A stretch of 64,000 nt of DNA from Terfezia claveryi (lineage: Eukaryota > Ascomycota > Pezizomycetes > Pezizales > Pezizaceae): the NCBI GenBank assembly GCA_015179025.1, contig WHUX01000172.1, forward strand, positions 48,840 to 112,839, read 5' to 3'. The notes under the pieces are model-generated. The model was not told the DNA's origin, did not search any database, and saw nothing but the letters and a program-made list of their open reading frames with translations. Made by a program: the position numbers and the translations under genes. This document shows, one piece after another, positions 37,401 to 48,796 of the stretch. The stretch's first letter is position 1. Every line of letters begins with the position of its first letter.

Positions 37401-37689
37401 CTATGAAACATATCACAAAGCGTGAACTCCGTACATATCTCTATACAACGACTATGATTTCCCAATATGACTATTTCCAGGCCAGGTATTGAATAGTACG
37501 GCACCTACGTGCAAAAGGGGGCTGAGCGCCATTAATTACTGTCATGCCACTTCTCTTGTTATCACTTATCTCATTGTCTTCGGAAAGTCTAAATTGTTAG
37601 CCTTACCAGTCAGCCTTGACAACTATGGTTTTCCTATATCTCTACCTCCCTTCCCCACACATTTTCCCTTCGCTGTCTATCTCAGCACA

Positions 37690-37830
37690 TTATGGCTAGC
37701 ATTAGAGTGACTATTGGAGCGAGTATTATGGCAAGTATTATAGTGAATATTAGAGCGAGTATTGGAGAGAGTATTAGAGTGAGTATTGGAGTAAGTATTA
37801 GAGGGAGTGTTAGAGCGATTGGAGCAGCGA
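37690..37830. repeat. CGAGTATTAGAG 12-bp tandem array, FB2 right arm
   Basis: The inverted counterpart of 36407-36715, shorter and more diverged. Confidence 0.85.
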
Positions 37831-38306
37831 TTACATGCTCTATATATAAATCTATTAATCAATACTTCTGTATATATAATTATTAGCGAATACAATGGAT
37901 ATTTCCGCTGTGTGTATATTCAATAGCTGCAATAGTAGCTACGTACCTGGCCAATGTTAGAGCGTCGTAGATGCAAGGTGGTAGTGGGTGTGCATTATAG
38001 AAGAGAGTAATTTGGGGCCCTGGTTCAGCAATGCTAGATGTGGAACCTATAGCGTTAACAACCTCAATTGAGTTGAGGATGCGATGGTAATGAGCTCTGA
38101 CATCCAGATATTAAGCTTATGTCAACCACCATCCTGATGGCTTTTAGGGCCCCAATAGCATCAGGACGTAGCTCGGGGCCCTAGTTGCGTCCGGATTAAA
38201 ATGCAATACTCTGGGGCATCTGGACGCATAGGACGCACAGGACGCAAAATCACATCCGAACGCTTGGTGGTGCATCCTGATGCATATTTCTTTTTACTGA
38301 TGCACA

Positions 38307-38439
38307 TAGATTGACCAACGGAAGGATGTGGAGCAGTACATATAGAACTACCACGTTTACAAACATGCTAAGCCTGTTTACCACGCCCCGTATGGGACCT
38401 TAAAACCTCTGGATATCCCTAATCGGCCGTGGCTGCACC
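38307..38439 (+). pseudogene. gypsy-2A integrase zinc finger, second half
   Basis: Continues the integrase after FB2. The Cys pair of the HHCC finger (NCHVCKRAK in copies B and C) reads NYHVYKHAK here: two Cys-to-Tyr changes and one Arg-to-His, all by G-to-A. The hAT element is inserted after GCTGCACC at 38432-38439. Confidence 0.88.
38432..38439. repeat. 8-bp target-site duplication of the hAT element, left
   Basis: GCTGCACC, repeated as GCTGCACT at 56178-56185. The uninterrupted chromovirus sequence (copy C, minus strand) has GCTGCACCTGAC. Confidence 0.88.
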
Positions 38440-38454
38440 TAGTATGCGCATCGG
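38440..38454 (+). repeat. hAT terminal inverted repeat, left
   Basis: TAGTATGCGCATCGG. hAT ends typically begin with (C/T)AGNG or similar, and this has TAGTA. Confidence 0.75.
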
Positions 38455-38658
38455 CTCAAGTCGAGGCGAGTTCTACTACTATTTTTCCTACTCGGTACCG
38501 ACTCGCACTGACGCCCATTCTTCCGAAGCCAACTTGCCACCAACTTGGTGACTACTCGGTGATCGACCGAGTCCTCGCCAAGAATTAGTCACCCATGTTT
38601 TACCTCAGTCTTGGTTTCGTGTTTTCTCCATTATCTGTCATGGATTGCTCCTTCTGTC

Positions 38659-38952
38659 ATGGATCCGTCCTCCTGTCATAGATCCGTCCTCCTGTCTCGG
38701 ATCCATCCTTCTGTTACGGATTGCCCCGCCTGTCATGGATTCCTCCTCCTATCACGGACTTGAACTTTTCCTTCCCGCTCAATCCTTACCGCCATTTCTC
38801 AACTATGTTCTACTAGTGGCTAACCTTCCGTCCATTCCCCCATTGTTCTCCTATATAATCTTACCCTGCCTTGCGTGCTAATGTAAATTATATTCGTTGA
38901 TACCTCATCAATTTCTACACACTCTGATTCTCATAAAACGAATCGCTTTAAT
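38659..38952 (+). repeat. Subterminal direct repeat, left copy
   Basis: About 290 bp shared with 55597-55926 in the same orientation. It opens with tandem GGATCCGTCCTCCTGTCAC-type 19-mers and continues through GCTCAATCCTTACC, TCTACTAGTGGCTAACC and CATAAAACGAATC. It contains a TATA-like TATATAATC. Two direct copies near opposite ends of a DNA transposon are unusual. Confidence 0.8.
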
Positions 38953-39399
38953 TCTGCAAACATAGAAACCTAAACTAACTGACAAATTCCCAATACTCAT
39001 GTCTAAACAAATCTCAATATCCCAAGATTGAGGTAAAGTAATTCTCCAATTCCGCTTATACCGCACTCTCATACAAAACCGGCCCTCCCACATACCATCA
39101 AAAAGAAAGCAAACTGAATCAAAAAGTAACTCCCAACAGAAATAGATAAAGAAATATTACCTATGAAATCCTCAAAACTCTAGCTGTCCCATATAACAAC
39201 TAAAATAGCAAACTTAAATGAAGAAAGTACTCCCAACATAGAAAAGAAATTTTCCCTAGAACCTGCACTAATACTTACCTACCAGTATACCCCACATGCC
39301 ATCAACACCTCTACCCACTCATACTTTATAGTTCCTACGCTGTATAGGTCGCAGTTTCTTCTGAAACCTGCTTGCCATCGACGGCGTCAGAGTCACGGA

Positions 39400-42303
39400 C
39401 TATAATAAACGGCGCTTCCGGATGCTTCGATGCCAAGTTGAAGGAGATGGTGTTGCTGCTTGCCCGCACAATAGACTTCGATGGAACGAGTTAGACATGC
39501 CTGAGGTAGAATCTTCCGTGAAACTATGCGATGGGTTGGCATTCTCAGACGCTAAATCTGCCAGGTCATTTAGGAGATACTCGTCCATTATCCGGCTCCC
39601 AGCTACTTCTATGTCACAATCTGTATCTGAATCCGTGTCCATCTGTCCCTGAAAGGTATCTAGGGACTGTGCTACCATGTGGCGGAGGAAGTCTGCATCA
39701 TAGCTGAGGGCTTGTTTCTCCAGCATTACCTTACCTTCATCTAAATCAGCTATGCCTTCTTCTACATGTGCTGGTCTAATTTGTGCCTCTGGGGTTCCAT
39801 ATTTCGCGTGTACAACATCCTACGATTTGGTCAACATCAGCGCAGTTATCATCTAGTGACCCATTCTATTGTGTTGATATGGCAAAATATCTCGAGTACT
39901 GCTGAATATTCACTCTACTAGGACAGATGTGAGTGGAATGCTCAATATGTCCCTCACCATTCGTACCAGCGTGGGATATTCATTAGCATGCACCTTCCAC
40001 CAGGATAGAGGGCATTTCTCATTCAGTGTTGTTATCGGATTTACCAAGTATCTCTTGATTTCTGGTACATCCTCCGATTAGCTTGTAGTACGCTCTTGTA
40101 GTCGATGCGTTATATAGGATTGTTCTCCATCATCCACTTGTATGTTATGAACCTGGGCTTCCAGTGTGTACTTGGCGTAATTATGTTCAAAATAATCTTC
40201 GAACTGAACCCTAAGAAGGGAATTTGGTAAGAATTATGTTTTTCTGTATATCATGGATAGTCTCCTGTCATGGAAAATAGTGTCACGGAAAATGGTGTTA
40301 TGGAAAATGGTGTCACAGAAAACACATGGGCCAAAATAGTCATGTGCTGATGGAATTCATACGTACTTGTAATACTCCGTGTATGAAATATAGTCCCCGT
40401 TCTACTGTATACCACTTGGATCTTGGACATTGAGATTTCCCCAGTCATTATACAAACATAATTTCTTAGACGGATCAAGGATGGTTGCAAGGTTGTAGAT
40501 AAGAGATTGTTTTTCGGTCCTAGAATAATACTTCTTGAAGATCTGCTGACATGCTTTTGTCGTGGAGAGAAACCCTGGAGCCTAGGTAGGATTAGCTAGA
40601 AGTTTGCGTATACATTTCCGCTGTTTTTCTATGTGGTCAAAGATGTCATTGTAGATAAAGAACGCATTCTGTATGGTTGTATGCTTCCCTGTAGAGATAG
40701 CATAAGTGTAATCCGATAAAGGTTTCAGGAAAATAGTAGCCTCCTGAACTTGGTTCCACTCTCCTTGACTCAACCATAACTCTGAGTACTTGCTCTCTGT
40801 CATAGATAGAGTGATCCATTGCTCAATGTAGCACTAGAGCCTCAATGCTCGAGTAAGCATTTCAAAGGTTGAGTTCCAGTGAGTTTTGATGTCCTGAATG
40901 AGCCCCATGGGTGCACGGGAATCAGTTTGGAGTTCCTTGAATTGTGTCAGGCATTGTGGGCTGGCTACTATAGCCTTACAGAGCTCTCGAAACTAGACAA
41001 ATGTTAGCAATAGGATTCCGTGACACGTATTAGCCTTTTATAACATGTCTGCCATTCCGTGACATCTTTATTGAGTAGCTTAGAAGATGACTTACTTTGC
41101 AAACAGATCCTGCGAATGTACCTGGAGCATAAATCTGCAGTGCTCTGATTGAAGACTCAATAGCAGAGGTGGACGAGACAGTATCATCATTATCTGGGTT
41201 CGACCTGAGTTCTTTCATAAACTGGTTGCTTACTAGCACAATCACATATGCGAGGCAGGGAAGTCGGTATTGCTGGGGGTCCCATTTAGCACTGAATACA
41301 TTGACTTGTAAATGCTTAGCCAATGCTGCATTGACACTTGCGTTGTCCGAAATGATGGCCAAGACTCGGTTCGAAATGCCATATTCCCGAATTAAATTCC
41401 CTAGCTGATTACCCAAGTGCATAGCATTATGAGCTTCCCCACCTAGGTACTGGAATCCAATCGTATGTTAGCACAGCTGCCAAACCTGGTCTATATAATG
41501 GAGTGTTGTGCCCATGAATGCTAACTTGTTTGGAGAAATCCAACAGTCTATAGCGAGGTGGAGGAATGTATCTTCTGGAAGGCTTTTTTGAAGCTTCTGT
41601 TAAACTTCAGTGGTATAGTGATGTATGCTCCAGCGAAGTGTTGTCGTACAGGAGATATTAATCTCAGATTTAAGAAATTTCAGGAGATGCTGGAACTGCA
41701 GATGTTCGATAGTTCGGAAAGGTAAGTTTACACCAATTACAGTTTTTATGAGTTCATGTTTGAAGCGATCATCACTAAATTGCAATTCGGGGGATTGTGC
41801 AACTGCAGGTGTTGTCTACTTATAATGTGAGCCTATACCCAATTATTGCAGGTAGGTACGAATTATATAATTACCTTCCCAAACAGGGTTGAAATGTCCT
41901 AATTCTTTCACCCACTAGCAGAGCGGCACCTGTCTGAGCTGAGATGAGTTCTCATATGTGTCGTACCCATATTAAAGGCACTAGGGTGTTGCAAGGTACC
42001 CTTGCAAGCTAAGCAAAATATGAATAGCTCACTGCTGTGAATCTTAGCTCCTTGTCCGAATTGGGCCCAGTGTGCTGCTGTTTGGAGCTTAGAATCCTAT
42101 CAGGGTAGGTTAATATTATTACTTTTTAGATCTTTAGCCAGATTGTCATGGAGCTTGCCTGCCCACATGGTCGTTTCCCACCATGCATCAAATGGTACAG
42201 ATTGTTTGGCTTCCCACTGGAAAGCTGTCCCACCTAATATTCTGGTGAGAGTGGAAACCATTGGGCTCGATTGACATATGGGCACACTTGGAGATAGAGA
42301 CAT
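39400..42303 (-). pseudogene. hAT-family transposase, decayed
   Basis: Cut-and-paste transposase of the element. Read 5' to 3' on the minus strand: a short N-terminal block (42303-42100), a BED-like finger with CLAC ... HMRTH (about 42025-41945), a block at 41785-41600, the RNase H-like core with AIISDNASVNAALAKHL and RLPCLAYVI (41422-41030), a helical block with FLKPLSDYTYAIS and QNAFFIYNDIFDHIE (40803-40582), and the C-terminal dimerisation domain with LSWWKVHANEYPTLVRMVRD, then IFSSTRDILPYQ (about 40065-39880). A Ser/Asp-rich extension of about 150 residues reaches 39400. Stops occur, for example VE-stop-IF where VERIF is expected (CGA to TGA). Some gaps may be introns. Probably inactive. 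Confidence 0.85.
40257..40325. repeat. TGTCACGGA cluster within the transposase region
   Basis: Four units spaced about 16 bp apart: TGTCATGGA, TGTCACGGA, TGTTATGGA, TGTCACAGA. The variants differ by transitions. Confidence 0.7.
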
Positions 42304-42429
42304 GTTTGAGTATGGGGCTAGTAGTGCAAGTTCGTCTGGCTATTGTGTTCCTGGGAGTTGGCGATAATAGATTTGGAAGGGCAGTAGGGAAGAGAGGCCT
42401 ATTTATTCACATTCTGAGAGCATTTGGAG

Positions 42430-42505
42430 TATGTTATGGATAACGTGTGCTTGTTACGGATAACGTGTGCTTGTTACGGATAACGTGTGCTTGTCACGGA
42501 TTCTA
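42430..42505. repeat. TGTCACGGA-type cluster between transposase and the next gene
   Basis: Three copies of a 21-bp unit, GTTACGGATAACGTGTGCTT, then TGTCACGGATTC. It lies between the transposase start and the end of the 42600-44880 gene. Confidence 0.75.
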
Positions 42506-42614
42506 TGGGAGACATTCACAAGGTACCTGCAGCGCTTTCCTTAATAACCCTAACCTATCTATACATAAAATATGTTTGTTAATCATGCCGTAGCATATCA
42601 ACAGCGCACCAAAC

Positions 42615-44880
42615 CTAATTCCAATCCAAGCGCACGATCGTCCATTCATTCCAAAATGGATCCACAATATCATCGTGGACATCATCTGAGTCCTCTGAGC
42701 TGTATGGTGAGAGCTCACTTCTAGGCTCAAAGTATCCATCTGGCTCTAATATATTGTCGGGGATATTGGTCAAATCTAGTTGGAGTATGCTGGATCTCAA
42801 TGGCCAATCAAGGCTGTCTGTGAGTTGCAAAATCTCGAGAGGTCTAGACATAATTAGCCTGCCGCGCTATCTATGTGCAAGGATTAGTAAAATACCTTCT
42901 TGAAGGCCGAAGCCAGACCTCTTGCCTACAATATAATACTGTTATCCTAGGTGGGGGATGCCATTGTACCGGTATATAGATAGGATGCCAAATGATTCTG
43001 CTGTCAGGGATCCGGTAGGTCTGGGAGAGTATCTACAATAGGTATGTTAGTACTCTAATGTTTTAACGCAACAATTAACTTACCGATGAGTATCGACAAT
43101 CTTCACATAAACCCCATGCCTCTCCCTCACCAGTCAGGTAATGGTAGAAAAGGGTAATCTACAACAAATCATACATAGTATAGTCATTTAGGTAAAAGGG
43201 ATCTCAAGTTGTCTCTAGACTCCTATGGATACCCAAGGGGAGCAGTAAATCATACTGATCAATCCAAATCCTCTCTAGAAGCTCCATGGCTACCACTCGG
43301 GATACAATCTTGTTGGGGTCAAATCGGTCCATAACCAACTATCTAGATAGGTGTGTCATCATTTCTGTTCCATGTAGACTAAGGAACCGTCGTAGCCCAG
43401 CAATGTCTCTCCACTGCTCCCGGAACTCTTCGAAACCGAGTTCATCTTCTGGATTGTAGTATACTGCCATATTTGTGTAGTAGTCTAGTTGGCACAATAC
43501 CCATTGTGAAGCTCATATGGTCAGTGAGAATTACAACCCTGATGAACTATATATAAGCAAAACTCCAGATGACAGTTCTGGAAAGAATCCCTAAATGGCA
43601 ATGTCCTCTTTTAGTAGGTTCTCTAGTTACATCTGATTCTGCCTTAGAATTAGTGGACAAAAGTAGACTACCGTACTCCGCAGGTAATACTAATTGTATA
43701 CGAAGGACCTGGCTTGCATTAGTCGTGGGAAAGACCTGCGTGACCCACCTGGGATACGGCAAAAGATCTATGACAACACATCCGTGACAAGACATCCGTG
43801 ACAAAATAAGCTATCCGTAACAACATAAAATATCTGTAACAAGAAAAAATATCTATGACCACATAAGTTTAGCACAAGCTACCCCACCCAAATGGAACTA
43901 CCATCCTAATCCACTCCAGCCTGGTATCGAACTGCCACCTTCGTCCATAATAGTACTGTATCTATGAAAGCGATGGGTTGATAGCATAATCTACAGTAAT
44001 TGACCGGTCAATAGGATAGACTGGTTATTGTCAACCTATGTAGTTGAGGTCAAGGCGTGCACTGATACACTTTGTTGTATACTATAAGAGTTAGTTTAGC
44101 TAGTAGAAGGTAGACTGGGTGAAGTGTTCTATCTGTCTCATATGATAACGGTCTATGCATCTTCTCAAAAGCATTATTAATCCTGATATAGTCTAGTCGT
44201 TCACATTCCATTGACCCATCAATTACTCTACTAGCAATAATGTCATTTATCATTTGCAGAGGTATAGGTAGTCTACTTGTATGAGCCTCCTTGTGAGGTA
44301 CAATGGGTCAAGGGGTCCAGGTCAAGCTAAGCCAGTTCCGAAACAGGTAACACATACTTAGGGATGTTTCAGGGAGTAACCAGAGATATTTTGGGGCAGT
44401 AGCTTGGGCCAGGGTCTGCTGGGGCCAGATAAATTCCGCATGTCCCTACCTCCTACCACTCGATTAACTTCCATCCTCCATTATTTGCATCTCCCTAGCC
44501 TTTTGTCATTCCATATCAAGCCACCTCCTATCCTTTATTACTATACCACAAGAGAGTATGCCAGGTAATTCGACTATCAGGCAAAGAGGTGAAATTCCAG
44601 GGTTAAGGTATAACTTCCATACTTTTTTACTTGCCCCATATGATATTGTGTACATGTCCCATGTTATTTGAGTAAGTGCGATAGCCATGTGGGCTTGTCC
44701 CATTTTGCGTGGTTCTACTGAACAGGTGACGATAATCATTATTTTCCTGTTACCTTGAGCAGGTCATGTTTGAAGCGCGTGGAAAATACACGTGCTACAA
44801 GGTCATGTGGTTCCTCCTGCTAGAAACTGATCTACGGTGAGGAACAGGAAAAGGACGTATAGCGGTATTGTATGGTAACT
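42615..44880 (-). pseudogene. Unidentified hAT cargo gene 1 (minus strand), decayed
   Basis: A protein-like reading runs through much of the minus strand here with scattered stops. Blocks, 5' to 3': EPHDLVARVFSTRFKHDLLK (about 44815-44758), a probable small intron, then KMGQAHMAIALTQITWDMYT (about 44700), QMINDIIASRVIDGSMECER (44253), VLPAEYGSLLLSTNSKAESD (about 43690), ELGFEEFREQWRDIAGLRRF (about 43440) with DPNKIVSRVVAMELLERIWI, and an acidic C-terminal block at 42851-42615 (SPYSSEDSDDVHDDIVDPFW). Several stops are explained by C-to-T or G-to-A. I do not recognise a family. Whether it is a transposon accessory protein or a captured host gene is open. Confidence 0.5.
43779..43860. repeat. 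TCCGTGACA cluster
   Basis: Copies ATCCGTGACAAGAC, ATCCGTGACAAAAT, ATCCGTAACAACAT, ATCTGTAACAAGAA and ATCTATGACCACAT, about 17-20 bp apart, in the opposite orientation to the 40257 cluster. They lie inside or beside cargo gene 1, possibly in an intron. Confidence 0.7.
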
Positions 44881-44988
44881 CACACTTGATTTGACACGGT
44901 ATTACCGGCTTGCAGCTAATTCCTTTTCACCCAAACTTCTAGTGGTTATCAAACCCGATACCGAGTGCGAAATCAGTTACGTTGTCTA

Positions 44989-45522
44989 ATGGTAGAGGTG
45001 CCAGCCACCCCTAGTGAAGCCGAAACTGAAGGAGATAATGAGAGGGGGGTTTTGCAGGAACTAGTGGTGGAGATGCAGGAGGACAATCCTAAGCCAGGAG
45101 TTGAAAACAAAGAGAATGAGAACCCTCTCTTTGTTAGTCCAAGTTCCAGGCAATCCCCATACTCGCCATTTGAACATTCCCAACCTGAACAACCTTCCCT
45201 GTCATTTGACCCCCCCCTGTTATTAACTCAAGAAGGGCAAGGTGGTCTCAAGAGCGGTCATCCCGGCGATGCCATGTTTGTAAACAAAAGCGATGGCAAA
45301 GGCAGCAGGAAGCAGGAGTCATGGAGGAGGTCGCTGTGGGGGGAAGTCTTACTATTGACATTGGGCCAGGCTCTTCTGATTTTTATTTTGGCCCGATATC
45401 ATTCCATGTTAACCAAAATTAAACCACCAATATATTCATGCGTAGACTTGACTGCAGGTAAAATTCACAATGATGGGTACACGCATCGTGGTGATGCTAG
45501 TCACGTGCCCGTGTTCGGTTAA
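44989..45522 (+). CDS. hAT cargo ORF 2: small predicted membrane protein
   Basis: Frame open upstream to 44965; the first ATG is at 44989, giving 177 residues. An acidic, Pro/Ser-rich N-terminal region contains ENKENENPLF. One predicted transmembrane helix (GEVLLLTLGQALLIFILARY) lies about 50 residues before the C-terminus. No family recognised. It is transcribed away from cargo gene 1, so the region 44880-44990 could be a shared promoter. No stops interrupt the frame, unlike its neighbours. Confidence 0.45.
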   Translation: MVEVPATPSEAETEGDNERGVLQELVVEMQEDNPKPGVENKENENPLFVSPSSRQSPYSPFEHSQPEQPSLSFDPPLLLTQEGQGGLKSGHPGDAMFVNKSDGKGSRKQESWRRSLWGEVLLLTLGQALLIFILARYHSMLTKIKPPIYSCVDLTAGKIHNDGYTHRGDASHVPVFG

Positions 45523-45972
45523 TAGCATTCAGGTTTGCTTGTAAACAAAGAATGAATTCCTTTATTTGCATGAACAGAGGTTTTTGGTAGTCATCTTCCA
45601 TTTATCTGTAAATTCCAAGGAATCGTCAGCGCTTTAATGGTGATTTCTATCTATATAATCTATAGTGAAGATAACGAAGGGGTATGTGTTCCAAAGCCAT
45701 GTCACAGATGCTGTCACAGAGGATGTCACAGAGGCTGTGACGGAGGTCGTGTCCAGAAATTTGAAGTTGAATGATAGTTAGCTTATTCACTGACTATCAT
45801 TTATCTCAATCACTGACATTCCCGTCTAAATAACTAGCAGAACCAAGACATATGTTTTGCAAAATCGTGTCATGGAGGTTGTCATAGAGGTGTCACGGAG
45901 GTCATGTCAAGGGAACGAGGTTGAGCCCAAAGTGGAAAAACTACTGACGAAGTTTGTGTTTAAGTATTCACA
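45523..45972. repeat. Intergenic spacer with TGTCACGGA-type clusters
   Basis: Two clusters, at 45695-45755 and 45868-45922, with units ATGTCACAGATGC, CTGTCACAGAGG, ATGTCACAGAGG, TGTGACGGAGG, GTCATGGAGG and TGTCACGGAGG. No gene is seen between the two flanking ORFs. Confidence 0.7.
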
Positions 45973-46389
45973 ATGCCAAACCGTCCTGAGAAGAAAAAGA
46001 CAACTGGTAAAGTGCCAACTAGCCCGGCACTAGAACCTCCAATGCAGAAAAAAAGAAAGACAACCCTAGGAGTGCCAGCCAGCCCGGTTGCAAAGACACC
46101 GACAACTCGCACAGAGCATGTTCCCAAAAAAAGGAAGACAAGAGCAGAATTAGCTCAGCCAATTGAGGATGTTCCAAGAAGAAGGACAAGAGCCGAACTA
46201 GCCCTCATTCCACCCCCAGTTGAGAATGTTCCAACAAGAAGCATGCCAAGAGTGGAACTTGCCGAGGATGTTCTAAAGAATCTTTATGCCAAATACGCTG
46301 ACTTCCCATAAGGCTCTCGAGAGTTTAATCCAGACACAGAATTTAGTGGGGGGAGGAAGGCATGGGGCACCTCCACTAATCTCTATATA
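45973..46389 (+). pseudogene. hAT cargo gene 3, 5' part: basic nuclear-type protein
   Basis: An ATG opens 112 codons with repeated basic motifs (PMQKKRKTTLGVP, HVPKKRKTRAELA, DVPRRRTRAELA) that resemble nuclear localisation signals. A TAA at 46309, probably from CAA, interrupts it. The same frame continues to 46389, where gypsy-2B is inserted. Joining position 46384 to 52581 restores one reading frame across the insertion, so the 52581-53670 region is the 3' part. Confidence 0.6.
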
Positions 46390-46900
46390 TAAGACGTGGG
46401 CTCTGGGGACAAGGCGACCAAGAGGTACGCCGGGGAGAAGGCAGGGACTAGGGCAAGACACACATAGGAACACTACGTGTGTGACTAGGGGAAGGCTGGG
46501 ACGGGGAGGCAAGGGCAAGAGGCAAGAGGGGTAGAGGGCAAGGGGCACGAGACACGCGGAGGCAGTTGCCGTGTGTATCGGAGGGGGGCAGCTGTACTGC
46601 AGAGTTATTCACGGGACAAGGCAAGACGAGGGGGTGTACAAGGGAGGTATACCTTCACGGAGAGGCAAGGTCCTGTATTCGGTATACAAGACATTGGATA
46701 GGGATCCAACGACAGTACGAGAGATAGGGGCTATATATATTCATGATTCCAGGCCAAGGCAAAGAAAGGAATAAGCTTCCCGAGATCCCTATCTCAGGAG
46801 CCAAACAGGATAGCAATAACCTATCACCTGCGCCGCAGGTGATAAGCTATCACCTGAGTCGCAGGTGATGACAAGGACAACTAAGCATGCAGTTGTAATA
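46390..46900 (-). repeat. gypsy-2B 3' LTR
   Basis: Aligned to the 52070-52580 LTR by its ends: TAAGACGTGGGCTC here and TGTGATGTGGGCTC there, and TATTACAACTGC against TGTCACAACTGC on the minus strand. The complement of the polypurine tract (CTATCCCCCCTTTAG) follows at 46901. Confidence 0.88.
46822..46870. repeat. Two TATCACCTG palindromes in the gypsy-2B 3' LTR
   Basis: 46822-46844 is a perfect 23-bp palindrome: arm TATCACCTGCG, centre C, arm CGCAGGTGATA. 46848-46870 is a close variant. They occupy the place in the LTR where copy A has the GAGAGTC hairpin. Confidence 0.85.
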
Positions 46901-47027
46901 CTATCCCCCCTTTAGGGTAGAGCTCCAGTGATAAGGAGGCTTAGGGCATGACAACCGGCAAAATCAATACAAGAAACAACAACAAGTGCAAGAACGAGAA
47001 CCCTAACTCCAAACAACAACAAAGACC

Positions 47028-47050
47028 TATCACCTGCATCGCAGGCGATA
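47028..47050. repeat. Internal TATCACCTG palindrome of gypsy-2B
   Basis: TATCACCTGCA, T, CGCAGGCGATA, flanked by CAA-rich sequence, about 130 bases inside the 3' LTR. Copy C has the GAGAGTC hairpin at the matching place (61241). Confidence 0.8.
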
Positions 47051-47099
47051 ACGGAGACAACAACAATAAGAACAAGGACAAGAACCCCAACTTAAACAT

Positions 47100-48720
47100 G
47101 GGGAGATCACTCAACTGGATGGGGCTTCCTCAGGTATTGCTGATGGAACAGGGAGACAAATCCTGTGCATTCTCCAAGTCCTCAGCGAGTTGCCAAGTAG
47201 TCTCCTCATCCCCTAACCATTTAACCTTGTATTGCAGATGACCATACCTCTTCCTTGAGTCCAATACCTCTTCGACCTCCCACTCCTCTTCACCCTAGAT
47301 CACTACAGGAGGGGAAGAGAGGTATTTCTGCCCTGGGAGGGGTCATCCGCAGCGGGCTAGATCTCGGAGACATGAACAACCGAGTGCCGTTTGATATCTT
47401 TGGGAAACCTCAATCGATAGGCATGAGTTCCCACAGCTGCCAATACCTCAAAGGGTCCCAGGAATTTATGATCCAGCTTGCGGGAGGGGTGTTCTGTTCG
47501 GAAGTGCCGGGTGGAAAGCCATACTTTGTCTCCTGGCTGATATTTAGGGGCTGGCAACCGTGATCCATTAGCATACTCAGCTTGCCGGGCTTGTGCATAT
47601 CCCAGCTCAGCTTTCTGGGTATGCTAGAGTTCAGCGATTCCAACCACGAACTCCTTAGATGGGGGGTGGGCTTTTTGCAGGGGCGCCAGGACATCCACGA
47701 ACCGGGAGTGCCAACCATAATTAGGCAGGAAAGGGGAGGTTTTGGAGGATTCCGAGAACTGGTTGTTCATAGCAAATTCGCAGGTTGCCAGCAACGAAAC
47801 CCAGTTATCCTGCTGGTAATTGACAAAGACCCGCAGATATTGCTTCATAATGGCATTCATCCTCTCCGATTGGCCGTCCGTCTGGAGGTGATATGCCATT
47901 GATAGATGTGCTTTGATCCCCAGAAGTTCCCAGAAGGCTTGCCAGAATTCTGAGGTAAACTGAGGGCCATGGTCAGATACGATCGATTCAGGGAGGCCAT
48001 GGTATCGGAATATATTATTGAGGTAAAGATTAGCTAACTCTGGGGTAGAGCAGGTATCCCGGCAAGGTATAGCATACCTCATTTTCATCAACCGATCCAC
48101 TACTATCAAGATGGCATTGAACCTCAAATCTTCTGGCAACCCTATTACGAAGTCTATAGTCAGGTGCAGCCACAGCCGATCAGGGATATCCAGAGGTTTC
48201 AGGGTCCCATACGGGGCGTGGCGGACAGGCTTAGCACGTTTGCAAACGTGGCAGTTCCGTATGTACCGCTCCATATCCTTCCGTTGGTCGATCTATATGT
48301 ACTCCCTAGCCAGAAGCTCTAACGTTTTGGCCACTCCAAGGTGACCTGCAACCAGGCTGTCATGGTGTTCCTTGATTAATCAAAGGCGCAGCTCTCCTTC
48401 CGGCACATACAGCCATTCGAGGTAGTAGAAGAGGCCTTCCTGGACAGTACACTCAGCTAGGGAGATCTTGAGGTGGCGGCGCTGGCCAGAATCCACTGCA
48501 GCGATAATTCCCTTAGTCAGGGGGTCATCCTCATATACCCGTCTCACCAGTTGTCGGAGGTCGGCTTCCATGGCAGCCTCGGCTTCCACATTAGCCTCAG
48601 CATCAGTAAGGACATTGGCCGCCAGATCAAGGTTTTCGGGCTTCAATACCACCTGATTTTGATATTTTAGCCTTTCATCCCTCTCCTTAGGGAGATCTCC
48701 TAATCTTCAGGTTAGCATAT
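47100..48720 (-). pseudogene. gypsy-2B integrase with chromodomain remnant
   Basis: Integrase core frame at 47624-48274: YIRNCHVCKRAKPVRHAPYG, HLTIDFVIGLP, SIVSDHGPQFTSEFW, NAIMKQYLRVFVNYQ. The C-terminal part is at 47357-47557 (HKFLGPFEVLAAVGTHAYRL). Chromodomain sequence lies further on, about 47280-47120, and is interrupted. The linker and zinc finger His pair lie at 48652-48290. Confidence 0.85.
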
Positions 48721-48796
48721 CTGGCTTGCCACCAGCTTTCCCAGGATGGTACTTGATCTTAAAGTTGAACCGAGAGAGAAATTCTGACCACCTGGC

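Larger units (their letters stand above)
35914..38302. mobile_element. FB2: foldback element inserted in the gypsy-2A integrase
   Basis: 2,389 bp flanked by CACA (35910-35913 and 38303-38306). The interrupted site is known from copies B and C, where GAATACACATGGATTGACC-type sequence is continuous. The ends are imperfect inverted repeats, CAGCAAAAAATATATTC against CAGTAAAAAGAAATATGC. Arms match over GTTCCATGTCTAGCATTGCTG (36184) and its complement (38035), and over 36880-36990 with 37420-37535. It has no coding capacity. A four-base TSD is suggested, but the two flanking copies cannot exclude a slightly different length. Confidence 0.88.
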
